Shown here one piece after another: positions 33,313-45,600 of a stretch of 64,000 nucleotides of DNA; positions within the stretch are counted from its first letter, which is position 1, and each line of letters starts with the position of its first letter. The stretch is from Scylla paramamosain (Eukaryota; Arthropoda; Malacostraca; Decapoda; Portunidae), in the NCBI RefSeq assembly GCF_035594125.1, contig NC_087172.1:21867430-21931429 (forward strand), in the 5' to 3' direction. Below the pieces are notes generated by a model that worked only from the letters and a program-made list of their open reading frames with translations, was not told the origin of the DNA and made no database searches. A program made the position numbers and the translations under genes.

Positions 33313-35010
33313 ATGGCACTGGGCCTCCTGGTTACCTTCTTGAGCATGCTGCAAGTGCTACAAGCGTCCACTGCGTTGCATGTCAAACCGGGGGCTCTCA
33401 CCACACATCTTGGGGAAGTAATCTTAATAGAAGATGTTCTTCTGGTTCGATATCCTTTTTCTACCTTATTTTCCGTAACTTCGGACCTCGACGCTGTCTC
33501 AGAAACTTTGGATAACTCCTTACAGGAACTGGAATCCTTACTTGCTGATGAAACGCATAGCCAGACACAAGTTTTCTCACAAACCATAATCAAAGCTTTA
33601 AAAGCAAGGGTAGAATTCTTACACGGGAAATTGAACCAATCTCAGCATGACTACAACCTTCATCCAGTGCACGCTCGTACCAAAAGAGGACTCATAAATG
33701 GGTTGGGACAACTGTCTCAATATCTTTTTGGCACCGCCTTGGACGAGGATGTACAGGATTTAAGGAAACATTATGATCAACTAATAACGGTTGCAGCTAC
33801 TAATAAGAAGGTCCTGAACCTACATCACAATAAAATAGTTAAATTAGAAACTAATCACAATGAGTTATTACAGTATTCAAATGATTTAACAACTGTGCTT
33901 GATAATGCCTTACATAGTTTAGATGTGATAAATCACGTTGTGGTTATAGATCAAGCTTTGCATGTAGTTGAAGCTTCCTTGGGTTCAGTTCTCTCCATTA
34001 ATGAAGCGATAATTCGCAACATGGTGGATGCTGTCAATGGCAGGGTAACAACTTCACTATTTCCTGTAGAGGATTTGCTTCACACAATAGAAATTGGTCA
34101 GTCAACCTACAAATTGACACCAGTGTATGCAGCGGACATGATCCAGTATTACTACCCATTGCTGGAAGCTACCTTGACCACAGATGCAATAATTGTAAAC
34201 ATACCTTTTAAATCTCAGGATCATTTTGAGGCTTATGAGATTAAACCTTTTCCATTTTCCGTTAATAATTCTGTGATGACACTGGACATGAATCCTTCCT
34301 TAGTGCTAATAGCCAAGGATTTTTCATTATATACAATTGGAGATTTAACTGAATTAAAACGTTGTAAATCTTCATACTTGCATTTGTACCATTGTTCAAG
34401 TATCCAATTTGCTTTCTTACCTGTAGTAAAAGGTATTTGTGAAGTCGTCTTGACACGTTCAGAGGCGTCTGCAGCTCTAACACTCTGTCCATACAAGCAT
34501 GTGGTTTCAAAACCTATTTTCCATTGCAATTTTCATGGATATCATTACTTTTATTTCACAGAAAACTTTTACGTCTCAGTGACTTGCCCAGAAGGGACCA
34601 CCTATGAGGAGGTTATAGGACATTATGCGGTACAAGATGCTTGTCATGTACGTTCTAGTAAACTAACCACTTACCCTTCTAGGATTAATTTAGCTTTTAC
34701 AACAGACCTTTCATATAGAGTTTTCCCTGTTACTTCCCTGGAGAATTTGACAAAGTCAAGGATTTCTTTTATAACAAACTCCTTATCCACTCTTTCCTTC
34801 TCAAACACAGAAGAGTTTTCAGAGGCTCTAGAGACATCCTTACCAGTATATCTGAAACCTGGGATTCTCTATCCAAGTATCCTGACACCTTGCCTTATTT
34901 TAATGTTTTTGTTAATATTCTTATATGTGTGTGTTAGGAAAGCCTTAAATTTGTATATATATCTTGATAGTAGACGTAAACGTCTTAATGAAGGAGTTTC
35001 ATACACATAA
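33313..35010 (+). CDS. env: Envelope-like glycoprotein (class I fusion-protein layout)
   Basis: 565 aa, intact. Visible features are an N-terminal hydrophobic signal peptide (about residues 1-21), a furin-type site RTKR at 122-125 followed at once by a hydrophobic Gly-rich segment starting GLINGLGQLSQYLFGT that would be the fusion peptide, heptad-like helices downstream (about 140-240), several N-x-S/T sites, scattered Cys in the second half, a C-terminal anchor at about 523-541 (ILTPCLILMFLLIFLYVCV) and a short basic tail. This is the layout of the baculovirus F / errantivirus Env family. Similarity to that family is inferred from layout and the cleavage-site context. I recognise no other domain. 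It would act at the membrane of a particle or host cell. Confidence 0.82.
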   Translation: MALGLLVTFLSMLQVLQASTALHVKPGALTTHLGEVILIEDVLLVRYPFSTLFSVTSDLDAVSETLDNSLQELESLLADETHSQTQVFSQTIIKALKARVEFLHGKLNQSQHDYNLHPVHARTKRGLINGLGQLSQYLFGTALDEDVQDLRKHYDQLITVAATNKKVLNLHHNKIVKLETNHNELLQYSNDLTTVLDNALHSLDVINHVVVIDQALHVVEASLGSVLSINEAIIRNMVDAVNGRVTTSLFPVEDLLHTIEIGQSTYKLTPVYAADMIQYYYPLLEATLTTDAIIVNIPFKSQDHFEAYEIKPFPFSVNNSVMTLDMNPSLVLIAKDFSLYTIGDLTELKRCKSSYLHLYHCSSIQFAFLPVVKGICEVVLTRSEASAALTLCPYKHVVSKPIFHCNFHGYHYFYFTENFYVSVTCPEGTTYEEVIGHYAVQDACHVRSSKLTTYPSRINLAFTTDLSYRVFPVTSLENLTKSRISFITNSLSTLSFSNTEEFSEALETSLPVYLKPGILYPSILTPCLILMFLLIFLYVCVRKALNLYIYLDSRRKRLNEGVSYT

Positions 35011-35063
35011 CATGGTTAGGTACACTGTATTCGCGAGGACGCGTCAAGTAGGTGACCGAGCGA
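35011..35063 (+). other. Spacer between env and 3' LTR, no clear polypurine tract
   Basis: 53 bp. The bases before the LTR (AGGTGACCGAGCGA) are not a purine run, unusual for an element that primes plus-strand synthesis from a polypurine tract. Confidence 0.6.
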
Positions 35064-35741
35064 TGTAACGGTGTCACATAATTAATAATAATGTGTATTG
35101 TATTTATAATGCCTTGCTTGATTAGCAATATAAGTGTATGTATACATATATGCATAAGTGCAAATAGTGGGTGTTGGCGCATAAGGGTGGGGCGGATATG
35201 ATCACGCCACCCTACGTCACACACACACCATGGAACTTTCCATACTCCTTTTATTGCCATCGATAAGTAATCGATAGCACCTACATTACAGTATCTAAGT
35301 ATTCTCTATAGTTAATCTCTCCCTAATGTATTTTGGCATGTATTACTCTTAGCTATAAGTAGCTTTTCCCTTGCCTTATTTATGTAATTAGAGAGTAATA
35401 ATTATGAATATATTCATGTACTGTGAGTGCGGTCAACCCGCCCCTATTTCTAATGTCAGCACTTTTTGAAGGCGCTAAGCGTCCCTTGTGCCGGCTCCGG
35501 CAGTCTCTTGCCAGGGTGTAACGCTGTACCACGCAGAGGACATCCGTTGTCCCGTACGCGCCACACCCTTCTCCAGAACTCTGTACATATATCTAAATAT
35601 ACCTATTTTTATACGTTCACCTTTGACATTCACCTGAAAACCACAGAAACTCACCAAGAGTGACTTTACCTATTATATAAAGGTAAGATACTAATGAACA
35701 GTGTCCAGTGGTAATTGATAATTCAAAACCACCCCGGAACA
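35064..35741 (+). repeat. 3' LTR of the envelope-bearing element
   Basis: 678 bp, no difference from 26637-27314 found by eye. Confidence 0.95.
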
Positions 35742-35745
35742 CTCA
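35742..35745. repeat. Target-site duplication, right (CTCA)
   Basis: Matches 26633-26636. Confidence 0.85.
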
Positions 35746-36082
35746 TTCAGTCAGACCATTCAGTCTGACCGTGTGACAACACTCGGTCACCCATGGAAAA
35801 GTGACAACGCTTGAATGAAACGTTGTCAAGTATCGTGGTGTTTGCAAAAAAAGAAAAAAAAAGTATCATTAAAGAAAAAAAAACATTTCATTAACTTGCC
35901 TTTTTTACAGCATCACAATGAATATATACTACAACACCATTAATTTTGAGTTAGGAAGTACCTGACATGAGATGTGTCTGGCAGAGCCGCAGGTCGAGGA
36001 ATTCCGAAAGTGACAGCGCCCAAAAGCTCAATTCAAAATGGAAAAGACCATAGTGCTTCTGTTTACTCTACTGGCCGGTGTA
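35746..36082. other. Non-coding spacer
   Basis: Contains a small inverted repeat GTCAGAC...GTCTGAC near 35751-35770 and A-rich runs at 35848-35892. No gene seen. Confidence 0.5.
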
Positions 36083-37575
36083 TTTTTTTTTTTTTTTTTC
36101 TATGTAGGAAGGACACTGGCCAAGGGCAACAAAAATCCAATAAAAAAATGCCGACTGAAATGCCAATCGCATAAATGGGTCAAAGAAGTGGTCAAAAACT
36201 GATGAATAAGTGTCTTGAAACCTCCCTCTTGAAGGAATTCAAGACATAGGAAGGTGGAAATACAAACGCAGGCAGGGAGTTTCAGAGTTTACCAGAGAAA
36301 GGGATGAATGATTTGAGAATACTGGTTAACTCTTACGTTAGAGAGGTGGACAGAATAAGGGTGAGAGAAAGAAGAAAGTCTTGTGCAGCGAGGCCGCGGG
36401 AGGAGGGGAGGCATGCAGTTAGCGAGATTAGAAGAGCAGTTAGCATGAAAATAGCGGTAGAAGACAGCTAGAGATGCAACATTGCGGCGGTGAGAGAGAG
36501 GCTGAAGATAGTCAGTTAGAAGAGAGGAGTTGATGAGACGAAAAGCTTTTGATTCCACCCTGTCTAGGAGAGCAGTATGAGTGGAACCCCCCCAGACATG
36601 TGAAGCATATTCCATACATGGACGGATAAGGCCCTTGTACAGAGTTAGCAGCTGGGAGGGTGAGAAAAACTGGCGGACACATCTCAGAACACCTAACTTC
36701 ATAGAAGCTGTTTTAGCTAGAGATAAGATGTGAAGTTTCCAGTTCAGATTATAAGTAAAGGACAGACAAAGGATATTCACTGTAGAAAAGGGGGACAGTT
36801 GAGTGACATTGAAGAAGAAGGGATAGTTGTCTGGAAGGTTGTGTCGAGTTGATAAATGGAGGAATTGAGTTTTTGAGGCATTGAACAATACCAAGTTTGT
36901 TCTGCCCCAATCAGAAATTTTAGAAAGGTCAGAAGTCAAGTGTTCTGTGGCTTCCCTGCGTGAAATGTTTATCTCCTGAAGGGTTGGACGTCTATGAAAA
37001 GACGTGGAAAAGTGCAAGGTGGTATCATCAGCGTAGGAGTGGATAGGACAAGAATTTTGGTTTAGATCATTAATGAATAATAAGAAGAGAGTGGGTGACA
37101 GGACAGAACCCTGAGGAACACCACTGTTAATGGATTTAGGAGAAGAACAGTGACCGTCTACCACAGCAGCAATAGAACAGTCAGAAAGGAAACTTGAGAT
37201 GAAGTTCCAGAGAGAAGGATAGAAGTCGTAGGAGGGTAGTTCGGAAATCAAAGCTTTGTAGCAGACTCTATCAAAAGCTTTTGATATGTCCAAGGCAACA
37301 GCAAAAGTTTCACCAAAATCTCTAAAAGAGGATGACCAAGACTCAGTAAGGAAAGCCTGAAGATCACCAGTAGAGCGGCCTTGACGGAACCCATACTGGC
37401 GATCAGATAGAAGGTTGTGAAGTGATAGATGTTTAAGAATCTTTAGATAGGTAAGAAATTAAAGCAATAGGACGGTAGTTTGAGGGATTAGAACGGTCAC
37501 CGTTTTTAGGAACAGGTTAAATGTAGGCAAAGAAGAGCTTTTCAGAGCAGCAGCAGAAAGAGCAGAGGAGAGGAA
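36083..37575 (-). pseudogene. 5'-truncated LINE related to transposon BS (jockey group)
   Basis: Minus strand. The main open frame (37293-36289) encodes ALDISKAFDRV-type RT start, NSGVPQGSVLSPTLF, the catalytic box SYADDTTLH and the conserved tail ending VNQYSQIIHPF. Upstream to about 37570 there are recognisable but frameshifted RT pieces (QYGFRQGRSTGDLQAF). Downstream come a degraded end of the ORF, a short 3' UTR and a poly-A tail seen as T(17) at 36083-36099 on the plus strand. RTs of this type are often annotated in decapods as from transposon BS. ORF1 and the endonuclease are missing, so the copy is dead. Confidence 0.85.
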
Positions 37576-37736
37576 TGTGTGTGTGGCGGCAGTATATACC
37601 CCTGTTTAGAGTTCGCATGTATGAATTCTTAAATATAATGTTCTCCTTGCTTTAGCTTCATGTCAACTATAATATTGAAATGAAGAAAAAAATAAATTCT
37701 TCGCTCCCACATGATTATGTTAAGAGATGATGCAAG

Positions 37737-37737
<1 letters not shown>

Positions 37738-37769
<32 letters not shown>

Positions 37770-37802
37770 TACACACACACACACACACAAATACACACAC
37801 AC

Positions 37803-37877
<75 letters not shown>
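37738..37877. repeat. (CA)n microsatellite, ~140 bp
   Basis: CA run with two AAATA interruptions and one CG. Confidence 0.97.
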
Positions 37878-37881
<4 letters not shown>

Positions 37882-39083
37882 AAAAAAAAAACACTCTTCC
37901 AGGATTAAAGTCACAGCCACGAAATGGAATCGGACAAACACCTATCGGTAAAAAGAAGCGAAATGTCACCAGAAAACGCAGCATCTTCCCTTTTTTCCCT
38001 TGCTTTATGTCACTTTCAGGATCTTTTTAATGTGAAATGACAAGAAAAGAAATATTTCCTTATTCAACACCAACTCTCTTGGTCTCAAAATGCATTATAT
38101 TTTATATTTTAATCTTCAAAATACATTCCTAAGGGAACTTAAATTATATTCTCGTTGATTGGTTGTTTGCCCTTTAGAGCTGGAAAGGCAAACGTTCTGC
38201 TGGGACACATATGCTTTCCTTTTTTCCTTGTGAGCAAAGCACTACTGAAATGCCTTAAGTTCAAGTGACCAGCTACTTTCAAGTAACTAAGTGCGGCGTA
38301 GCCCCATTTTTACTGCCAGACACACGACACATTCACTCCCAGCCATGGCAACGCGCAGACGTCTTCAGCCGACACCATTCGACAGCATTAGTAGGTATGC
38401 CATGTAGGTTAGGTAATGTTAGGTTAGATTAGGTATTGCTACACATCATTTAGGTTAGGTTAGGTAATGCTAAGTTAGATTAGTGTCCTATCTTAAAGCC
38501 GAACAATTTGTAGTACTGAATGGTTTGATAAGCTAATTAATCCATACCTAATACTTGAATTCCAATTAAAATAAAAAAAAAAAAAACTGATATATTAGAT
38601 ATAAATTGTGTGATGTGGCGTAGTAGCTATCGTATCGCAGCCAGCACCTAAACGTTCTTCTGAGAATAAAATAAGTGTCCTTAAGAGAGGATCCAGGGAA
38701 GTCTGTGCTTTGCCGTGGCTGAGAGTAAATAAGCCATACGTCTGGCAGTTAATATAGCGCTGTGCGCGGACTTGGTCATTTCTGGTCACTAAAACCTACC
38801 ACACCAATGCACGAGTTCCCGAAGCCTTGGTAGTCCCCTCGCGTCAAGGCAGCGAAATGGAGGGTTAGTTACAGTCCTTATGTTTGTATTATGCAAAATG
38901 GCTGGTTAGGTATGCAACAAACGTAATGTATGATACAGAATAGCATAAGTATGCGTAATTATAATAAAATAAGATAGTGACAATATATTAAAACAATGTC
39001 AAAAAGAATGTCATTTATATATGTTTATCTATCTATTTGTCTATCAATCTATGTAAAGCCTGAAACGCCAACACACACACACA

Positions 39084-39129
<46 letters not shown>

Positions 39130-39237
39130 CTTTAGTCACTTCAGTTCTTTTTTTTTAATTCATTCCTGAGGCACAAATATACTTCTTTGTACGAGTGAAG
39201 TATTCCATTTGAATTGCTAACTATATAATATACTGTA
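37878..39237. other. Non-coding stretch with GGTTA repeats and (CT)n
   Basis: Holds a telomere-like tract (38405-38485), (CA)n/(CT)n at 39073-39124 and otherwise unremarkable AT-rich sequence. No gene or tRNA recognised. Confidence 0.55.
38405..38485. repeat. Interstitial telomere-like (GGTTA)n, degenerate
   Basis: GGTTA units mixed with GGTAATGTTA and GGTTAGATTA, G-rich on the plus strand as in the other tracts. Confidence 0.75.
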
Positions 39238-39283
39238 CATACTATACAGGTGCTTTATATGTATTTTGGCGTTATGGTACCTG

Positions 39284-39416
<133 letters not shown>

Positions 39417-41690
39417 ACTCAAGATACACGTTTTTAATAATGTTTTTTTTTATTTCTCCATATGGAGTGCTATTTATGCGTTTTTGCATTTTGATACTTA
39501 AAAAATACAAAAACTTTCACAATAAACTTTTTTCATAATGTCTTTTCGTTTTATTACGAGTATGTACAACACGAACACGTTTTTCATTAAGTTGTACTCT
39601 TTCTTCATTATTATTATTTTTTTTTTTGTATGCGTTTCAACGTTTTGGTACGTAAATAACGCAAAAACAGTGAAAAGGACGTTTTTGGTAATATTGTTCT
39701 GTTTTTTCATATAGTGTGCTTTACTTGCTTTTTCCTGTTTTTGACTCTCGCTCGGTCATAAACACTCAAAGACACGTTTCTTGAAATATCTTTTCCTTTA
39801 CCCATATCGGATGGTTTGCTTTCATTTTTGACGTTTTTGGCACCTAACAATGTTAAATACACTGAAAATACACTTGTTTGGTAATGCTATTTATTACTTT
39901 TAGCATTTTAGTACCTAAGACGCTCAAAAACACTCATAATGCACGTTTCTCGTAAATGTTCTTTCGTTTCCCATATAGGGTAATTTCCATACATTCTTAC
40001 TTTACGTAAGACGTTTTAAACACCAAAAATACTTGTTATTAGTAATAAATAAACGGTGTTTTAGCGTTTTTGGTACGTAAGTAACTTAAAACAATTTAAG
40101 GGCAGGTTTTTTTTTATTATTTTGTTTTCCCTATATTGGGTGCTTTCCTTTCTTTTTAGCATTTTGGTTCTTAACACGCTCATAAACTCTCAAAAGACAC
40201 GTCTCTAGAAATGTCGATTCTTTTACCCATATAAGGTAAACCTGTATCTTTGTGTTTTCACACCTAATAATGTAAAACACACTGAAAATACTTTTTTTTT
40301 TTTTTTAATGTTGTTCTGCTTCTCCATATAGAGTGCTGTTCAAGCCTTTTAGCGTTTTGGCACCGAAGTATCTCAAAAAAAAAAAGAAAAAAAAACATAA
40401 TACACGTTTTGCATAATGTCTTTTCGTTTCCCCATCTCGATACTTTGCATGCATTTTGGGGTTTTTGTACGTAACAAACTCAAAAACACTCAAAATAATT
40501 GTTTCTCGTAATGTTATTCTGTTTCTCCATAAAGGGTGTTTTTGCATGAGTTTTACCGTTTTGGTGCCTAACAAGCTGAGAAAAACTCAAAAGACATGTT
40601 TTCGGAAAAGTCTTTTACCTCCATATATGGTGCTTTCCATGCTTTTTAATGTTTTGGTTCCTATCATGGACAAAAACACGCAAAAGATACGTTTCTTGAA
40701 ATGTCATTTCGTTTTTCCATATCAACGGCTTTTTCTATGCATTTTGTCGTTTTGGTATCTGACAATGTGAAAAACACGTGTTTTAAAACCTAAGAAGTTA
40801 AAGAACACTCAAAATACACGTTAATTATAATGGTTTTTGCCCCCCCTCCCGCCCCAATATAGAGTATTTGTTATTTGAGACAATTTTTTCTCTGTAAGAA
40901 GCTGAAAAAGCTAAATTCTTGTTTTTTGGTAATGTTTTTATATTTCTTTACAAAGTGTGCTTTCCATGCGTTTTGTCGCTTTTGTACGTTAGAAGTTCCA
41001 AAACTCTAAAACGATACGTTTTTTAATAATGTTTTGTATTTGCACACAGAGTGATTTCCATGCTTTTTAGCGTTTTTGCTGCCCAACACGCTCAAAAATA
41101 CTCGAAAGACACGTTTCTGGTAATGTCGTTTCGTTTCCCAATATTGGAGGCTTTGGATGCATTTTGGCATTTTGGTACCTAATAATGTGTAAACACGTTT
41201 TTGTTTATTTTGTTCTGTTTCTCCATATACAGTGATATTCATGAGTTTTAGCGTTTTGATACCTAAGAAGTTCAAAAACTCTCATAATACACGTTTTTTT
41301 CGTGATGTCTTTTCGTTTCTCTATGTAAAGTACTTTGAAATGCTTTTTGGGATTTATCTTTGTAACAAGCTCAGAACACTGAAAATACACGTTTTTAGTA
41401 AAGGTATACCGTTTCTCCATAAAGTGTTTTTTACATACTTTTCTAGTTTTTGGCACATAAATAGCTAGAAACACAGTAAGTGACACGTTTTTTGTAACAT
41501 CGTTTTCTTTCCCCATATATAGTGCTTTCCGAGCTTTTTATCCTTTTTTGCCTAGAACGCTCATAAACACTCAAAAGAAACGTTTCTGGAAATTTCGTAT
41601 CCTTTCCCCAAAATAGAAAGGTTTGCATGTATTTTGGCGTTTTGATACCTAATTGCGAAATACAGTTAAAATACAAGTTTTTCGTCATAG

Positions 41691-41838
<148 letters not shown>

Positions 41839-42554
41839 ATTAATCTTTTTTTTTCTTTTTATCGATTTCGTACCTAAGAAGCTTAAAAACACCCATAATA
41901 CACATTTCTCGTAATATCTTTTCTTTTCCCTTTATAATGTAATTTACAAGCTTTTTTTTTCCTTTTTGTACGTAATTAGCTAAAAAATACTCATAGTAAT
42001 TGGTTTAGGTATTGCTATTGTTATTCTCCATAAATTTGTTTTTTTCCTATGCATTTTAGCGTTTTGGTACATAAATAAATGAAAAACACTAAAAAAGACA
42101 CTTTTTATATATTTTGTTTTCCCATGCATTTTGGCATTTTCGTCCCTAATTATTGGAAAAAAAAACACTCAAAATACATGTTTTTGGTAATGCTGTTCTG
42201 TTCCTCGATGTAATGTGCTATTAATGCGTTTTAGGATTTTGGTACCACTCATAATTCATATCCTTCGTAATGTCCTTTCGTTGAGCTATTTTGTACGTAA
42301 CAAGATCAAAAACACTCAAAATACCTTTTTTTTATATATATTTTTTTCTATTTCACTATAAAGGTTTTGGTAGGTGAGAAGCTGAAAACACTCAAAAGAC
42401 ATGCTTTTCACCATTTTGATACATATCTAGTTCATAAACGCTAAAAAAAAAAAGACGTTTTTGGTAATGTTTTTTTTTTTTTTTTTTAATGTACGGTGCT
42501 TTACATGGTTTTTATCGTTTTGGTGCCTAGAACGCTCATAAACACTCTAAAGAG

Positions 42555-42620
42555 TGTATTGGGGAAAGGAAAACTATATGGGAAAAGGGAACGAGATTTT
42601 CAGAAACGTTTCTGAAAATC
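42555..42620 (-). repeat. Micro-inversion in the satellite with a 26-bp perfect palindrome
   Basis: About 48 bp (about 42559-42606) reads as the reverse complement of the monomer's CGTTTCTG...CCCATATAG portion. Its junction with forward sequence creates the perfect palindrome 42595-42620 (half-site GATTTTCAGAAAC). Confidence 0.8.
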
Positions 42621-45600
42621 ATACAGGGTTCTTAGCATGTATTTTAGGGTTTTGATACATAACTGTGAAATATACTCAAAATGCACGTTTTTGGTCATGA
42701 TATAGTTTCTCCACATAGAGTGCTATTGATACGTTTCATTGTTCAGTTCAGTTGCTCAAAAACCCCCATAATACACGTTTCTCGTAATGTCTTTTTGTTT
42801 CCCTTCATACTTTGAATGCATTTTGGCTGAAAAAACAATCAGAAATACTTGTTTTTGGTATTGTTACTCCGTTTCTCCATAAAGTGTGATTTGCATGCTT
42901 TTTAGCGTTCTGTTAAGTAGCTCAAAAACTTTGTAGTTTTTTTTTCTTTTTGTCATATGGTCGGCTTTGTAAGCATTTTGTTTTTTTTGATACCTAATAA
43001 TTGAAAAAAAAAAACACTCAAAATACTAGTTTTTAGTAATATTATTTCTCGATATAGAGCGCTATTCAATGGGCTTTACCATTTTGGTAAGAAGGAATCT
43101 CAAAAGCTCTCATAATACACGTTTCTTCTTTTCTTTTTCCCATATAGAGTGCTTTGCATGCATTTTGTCATTTTTGTATGTAACAATCAAAATAGAAGTT
43201 TTTTGGTAAAGTTATAATGTTTCTCCATAAAAGGTTTTTGTATCCTTTTTAGTGTTTTGTACTAAGTGGGTTAGAATATAATTTTGTTAGAATATCGTTT
43301 CATTTTCCCATATTAAGTTTTTTTTTTTTTTTTTCGTTTAGATGCCTTACACGCTTATAAACAAAACTCAAAATACACGTTTCTGGAAATTTCGTTTCCT
43401 TTCCTCATGTAGGGTGCTTTCCATGGAGTTTAGCGTTTTGGTACTTAACTGTAAATTACACTCAAAATACACGTTTTTGGTAATGTTGTTAGGTTTCTCT
43501 CTATAGAGAGCTATTCATGCGTTTTAACGTTTTGGTACCTAAGATCAAAAACGTTTTTGTTAATGTTATGCTGTTTCTTCATACAGAGTGCTTGCTACTC
43601 ATGCGTTTTATCGTGTTGGTACCTAAAAAGCTCAAAAAAACTTATAATATATGTTTCAATTAATGTCTTTTCGTTTCCCTATAGATGGTCATTTTGCATG
43701 AATTTTGTCTTTCTTTTTTTACGTAACAAGCTCAAAAACCCTTGAAACCTTGTTTTTTTTTTATTATTATTTTATTATGTTTTTCCATTAAAGGTGTTTT
43801 CCACGCCTTTTTCCGTATTTGTACGTAAGTAGCTCAAAAGCACTAAAAATAAACAATTTTCAAAATGTTTTGTTTTCTCAAACAGGGTGCTTTCCATGCT
43901 TTTTACCGTTTTGGTCCCTAGCACGCTCATAAACACTCAAAAGAGTTTTTTTTTTTTTTGAAACCTCCTTTCCTTACCCATATAGGATGTTTTTCATGCA
44001 TTTTGGCGTTTTGTAACCTAACAATGTGAAATTCGCTCAAAATACACGTTTTTGGTAATGTTTTTTTTTTTTTTTTTCTGATTCCCCATATTGAGTTTTA
44101 GTACCTAAGAAACTTACAAACACTGAAAACGCTTATTTTTTTGTAATGTTATTGACCCTCCATAAATGGTGTTCTGCATACATTTTATCGTTTTGACAGG
44201 TAAACAGATGAAAAACTCAAAATATACGTTTTTAGTAATATTGTTTTATTTTCCTACATAGGGTGCTTTTGATTCTTTTTAGCGTTTTGGTGCATAACAT
44301 GTTCATAAACACTCAAAAGAAACCTTTCAGGAAATGTATTTTTTTTTCCCATATAATATCAAACAATCTGAAAATGCACGTTGTTGGTTATATTTCTTTT
44401 CTCTTTTCCTCCTATTCATACGTTTTAGCGTTTCGGTTCCTAAGAAGCTCAAAATACTCATTGTACATGTTTCTTGCAATGTTTTCTCGTTTCCCCATCG
44501 AGGGTACTTTGCATGCATTTTAGCGTTTTTGTACGTACAAAGCTCAAAAACCCTAAATAGCTGAAAAACACTCAAAAGACATGTTTTTAGTAATATTGTT
44601 TTTTTCTCCCATATACTTTTGATGTTTTTATACGTAACTAGCTCAAAAATACTAAAAATACACTTTTTTTTATGACGTTATACTTTTTCTCATTTATTTA
44701 TTTATTTATTTATTTATTTTTTTTTTTTTGCATGCGTTTAAAAAAAAAACACTAAAAAGAGACGTTTCTAGTAACTGTTTTGTTTTCTCATAGAGTGTGC
44801 TCTCCGTGATATTTATCGTTTGTTTCCTACCTCGCTCTTAAACACAAAAGATATGTTTGTGGTAATGTCTTTTCGTTTCCCCATATAGAAGGCTTTACTT
44901 GCATTTTGGCGTTTTGATACCTAGCAAAATGAATAAGAAAAAAAAAAAAAAAACTTTTTTTTCTCGATATAAAAAGCTATTTATGTATTTTAGCATTTTG
45001 GTACCTAACATCACATAACGTCCCTTCGTTTTCCTAAATAAGGTGGTTACCATTTATTTTTGCGTTTTAGTACCTAATGTGCTCAAACACTCACAATAGA
45101 CGTTTTAGGTAACTTTGTTAATTTTATTCAAATCACGTTCTTTGTATGCCTTTTGACGTGTTGATGCCGGACAAGGTGAAAAACACTTAAGAGAAACATT
45201 TTTGGTAATATTGTTCTCCATATAGAGTGGTTTTCACGCATTTTATTGTTTTGGTATGTATGTTCAAATATTAAGTTCAAAAACAATTATTATACATAAG
45301 CGGTGTTTTGCATGCTTTTTTTTTAGCGTTTTGCTACGCAAGAAGCTCATGAACAGAAAAAAAAAAAACTCAAAAGACACATTTTGTATTGGAATACAGG
45401 GTGTTTTCTGTTTTTTTTTCTTAATTTGTTGAGAAAACAGTCAAAAACATTGAAAAGACTGGTAATGTCGTTTCGTTTCTCCATATAATGTGGCTTTTTG
45501 GTGCCTAATATTGTTAAAACAATACTCAAAAAAACACATTTTTATTAATGGAGTGCTATTCACACGTTTTAGCATTTTTTTTTTTTTTTTACCTAAGATC

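Larger units (their letters stand above)
26637..35741 (+). mobile_element. Complete envelope-bearing Ty3/gypsy-type retroelement (errantivirus-like)
   Basis: A 9105-bp element with two 678-bp LTRs that show no difference by eye, TG...CA ends and a 4-bp CTCA target duplication. Internal order is a long leader, gag, pol (protease, RT, RNase H, integrase) and an env-like third gene, all on the plus strand and free of stops. Integrase after RNase H is the Ty3/gypsy order. A third gene with a class I fusion-protein layout is typical of errantiviruses (gypsy) and vertebrate retroviruses. Identical LTRs imply recent insertion. Whether it can still move or form particles is not shown by sequence. Its clade within Ty3/gypsy is not settled by eye. 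Confidence 0.93.
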
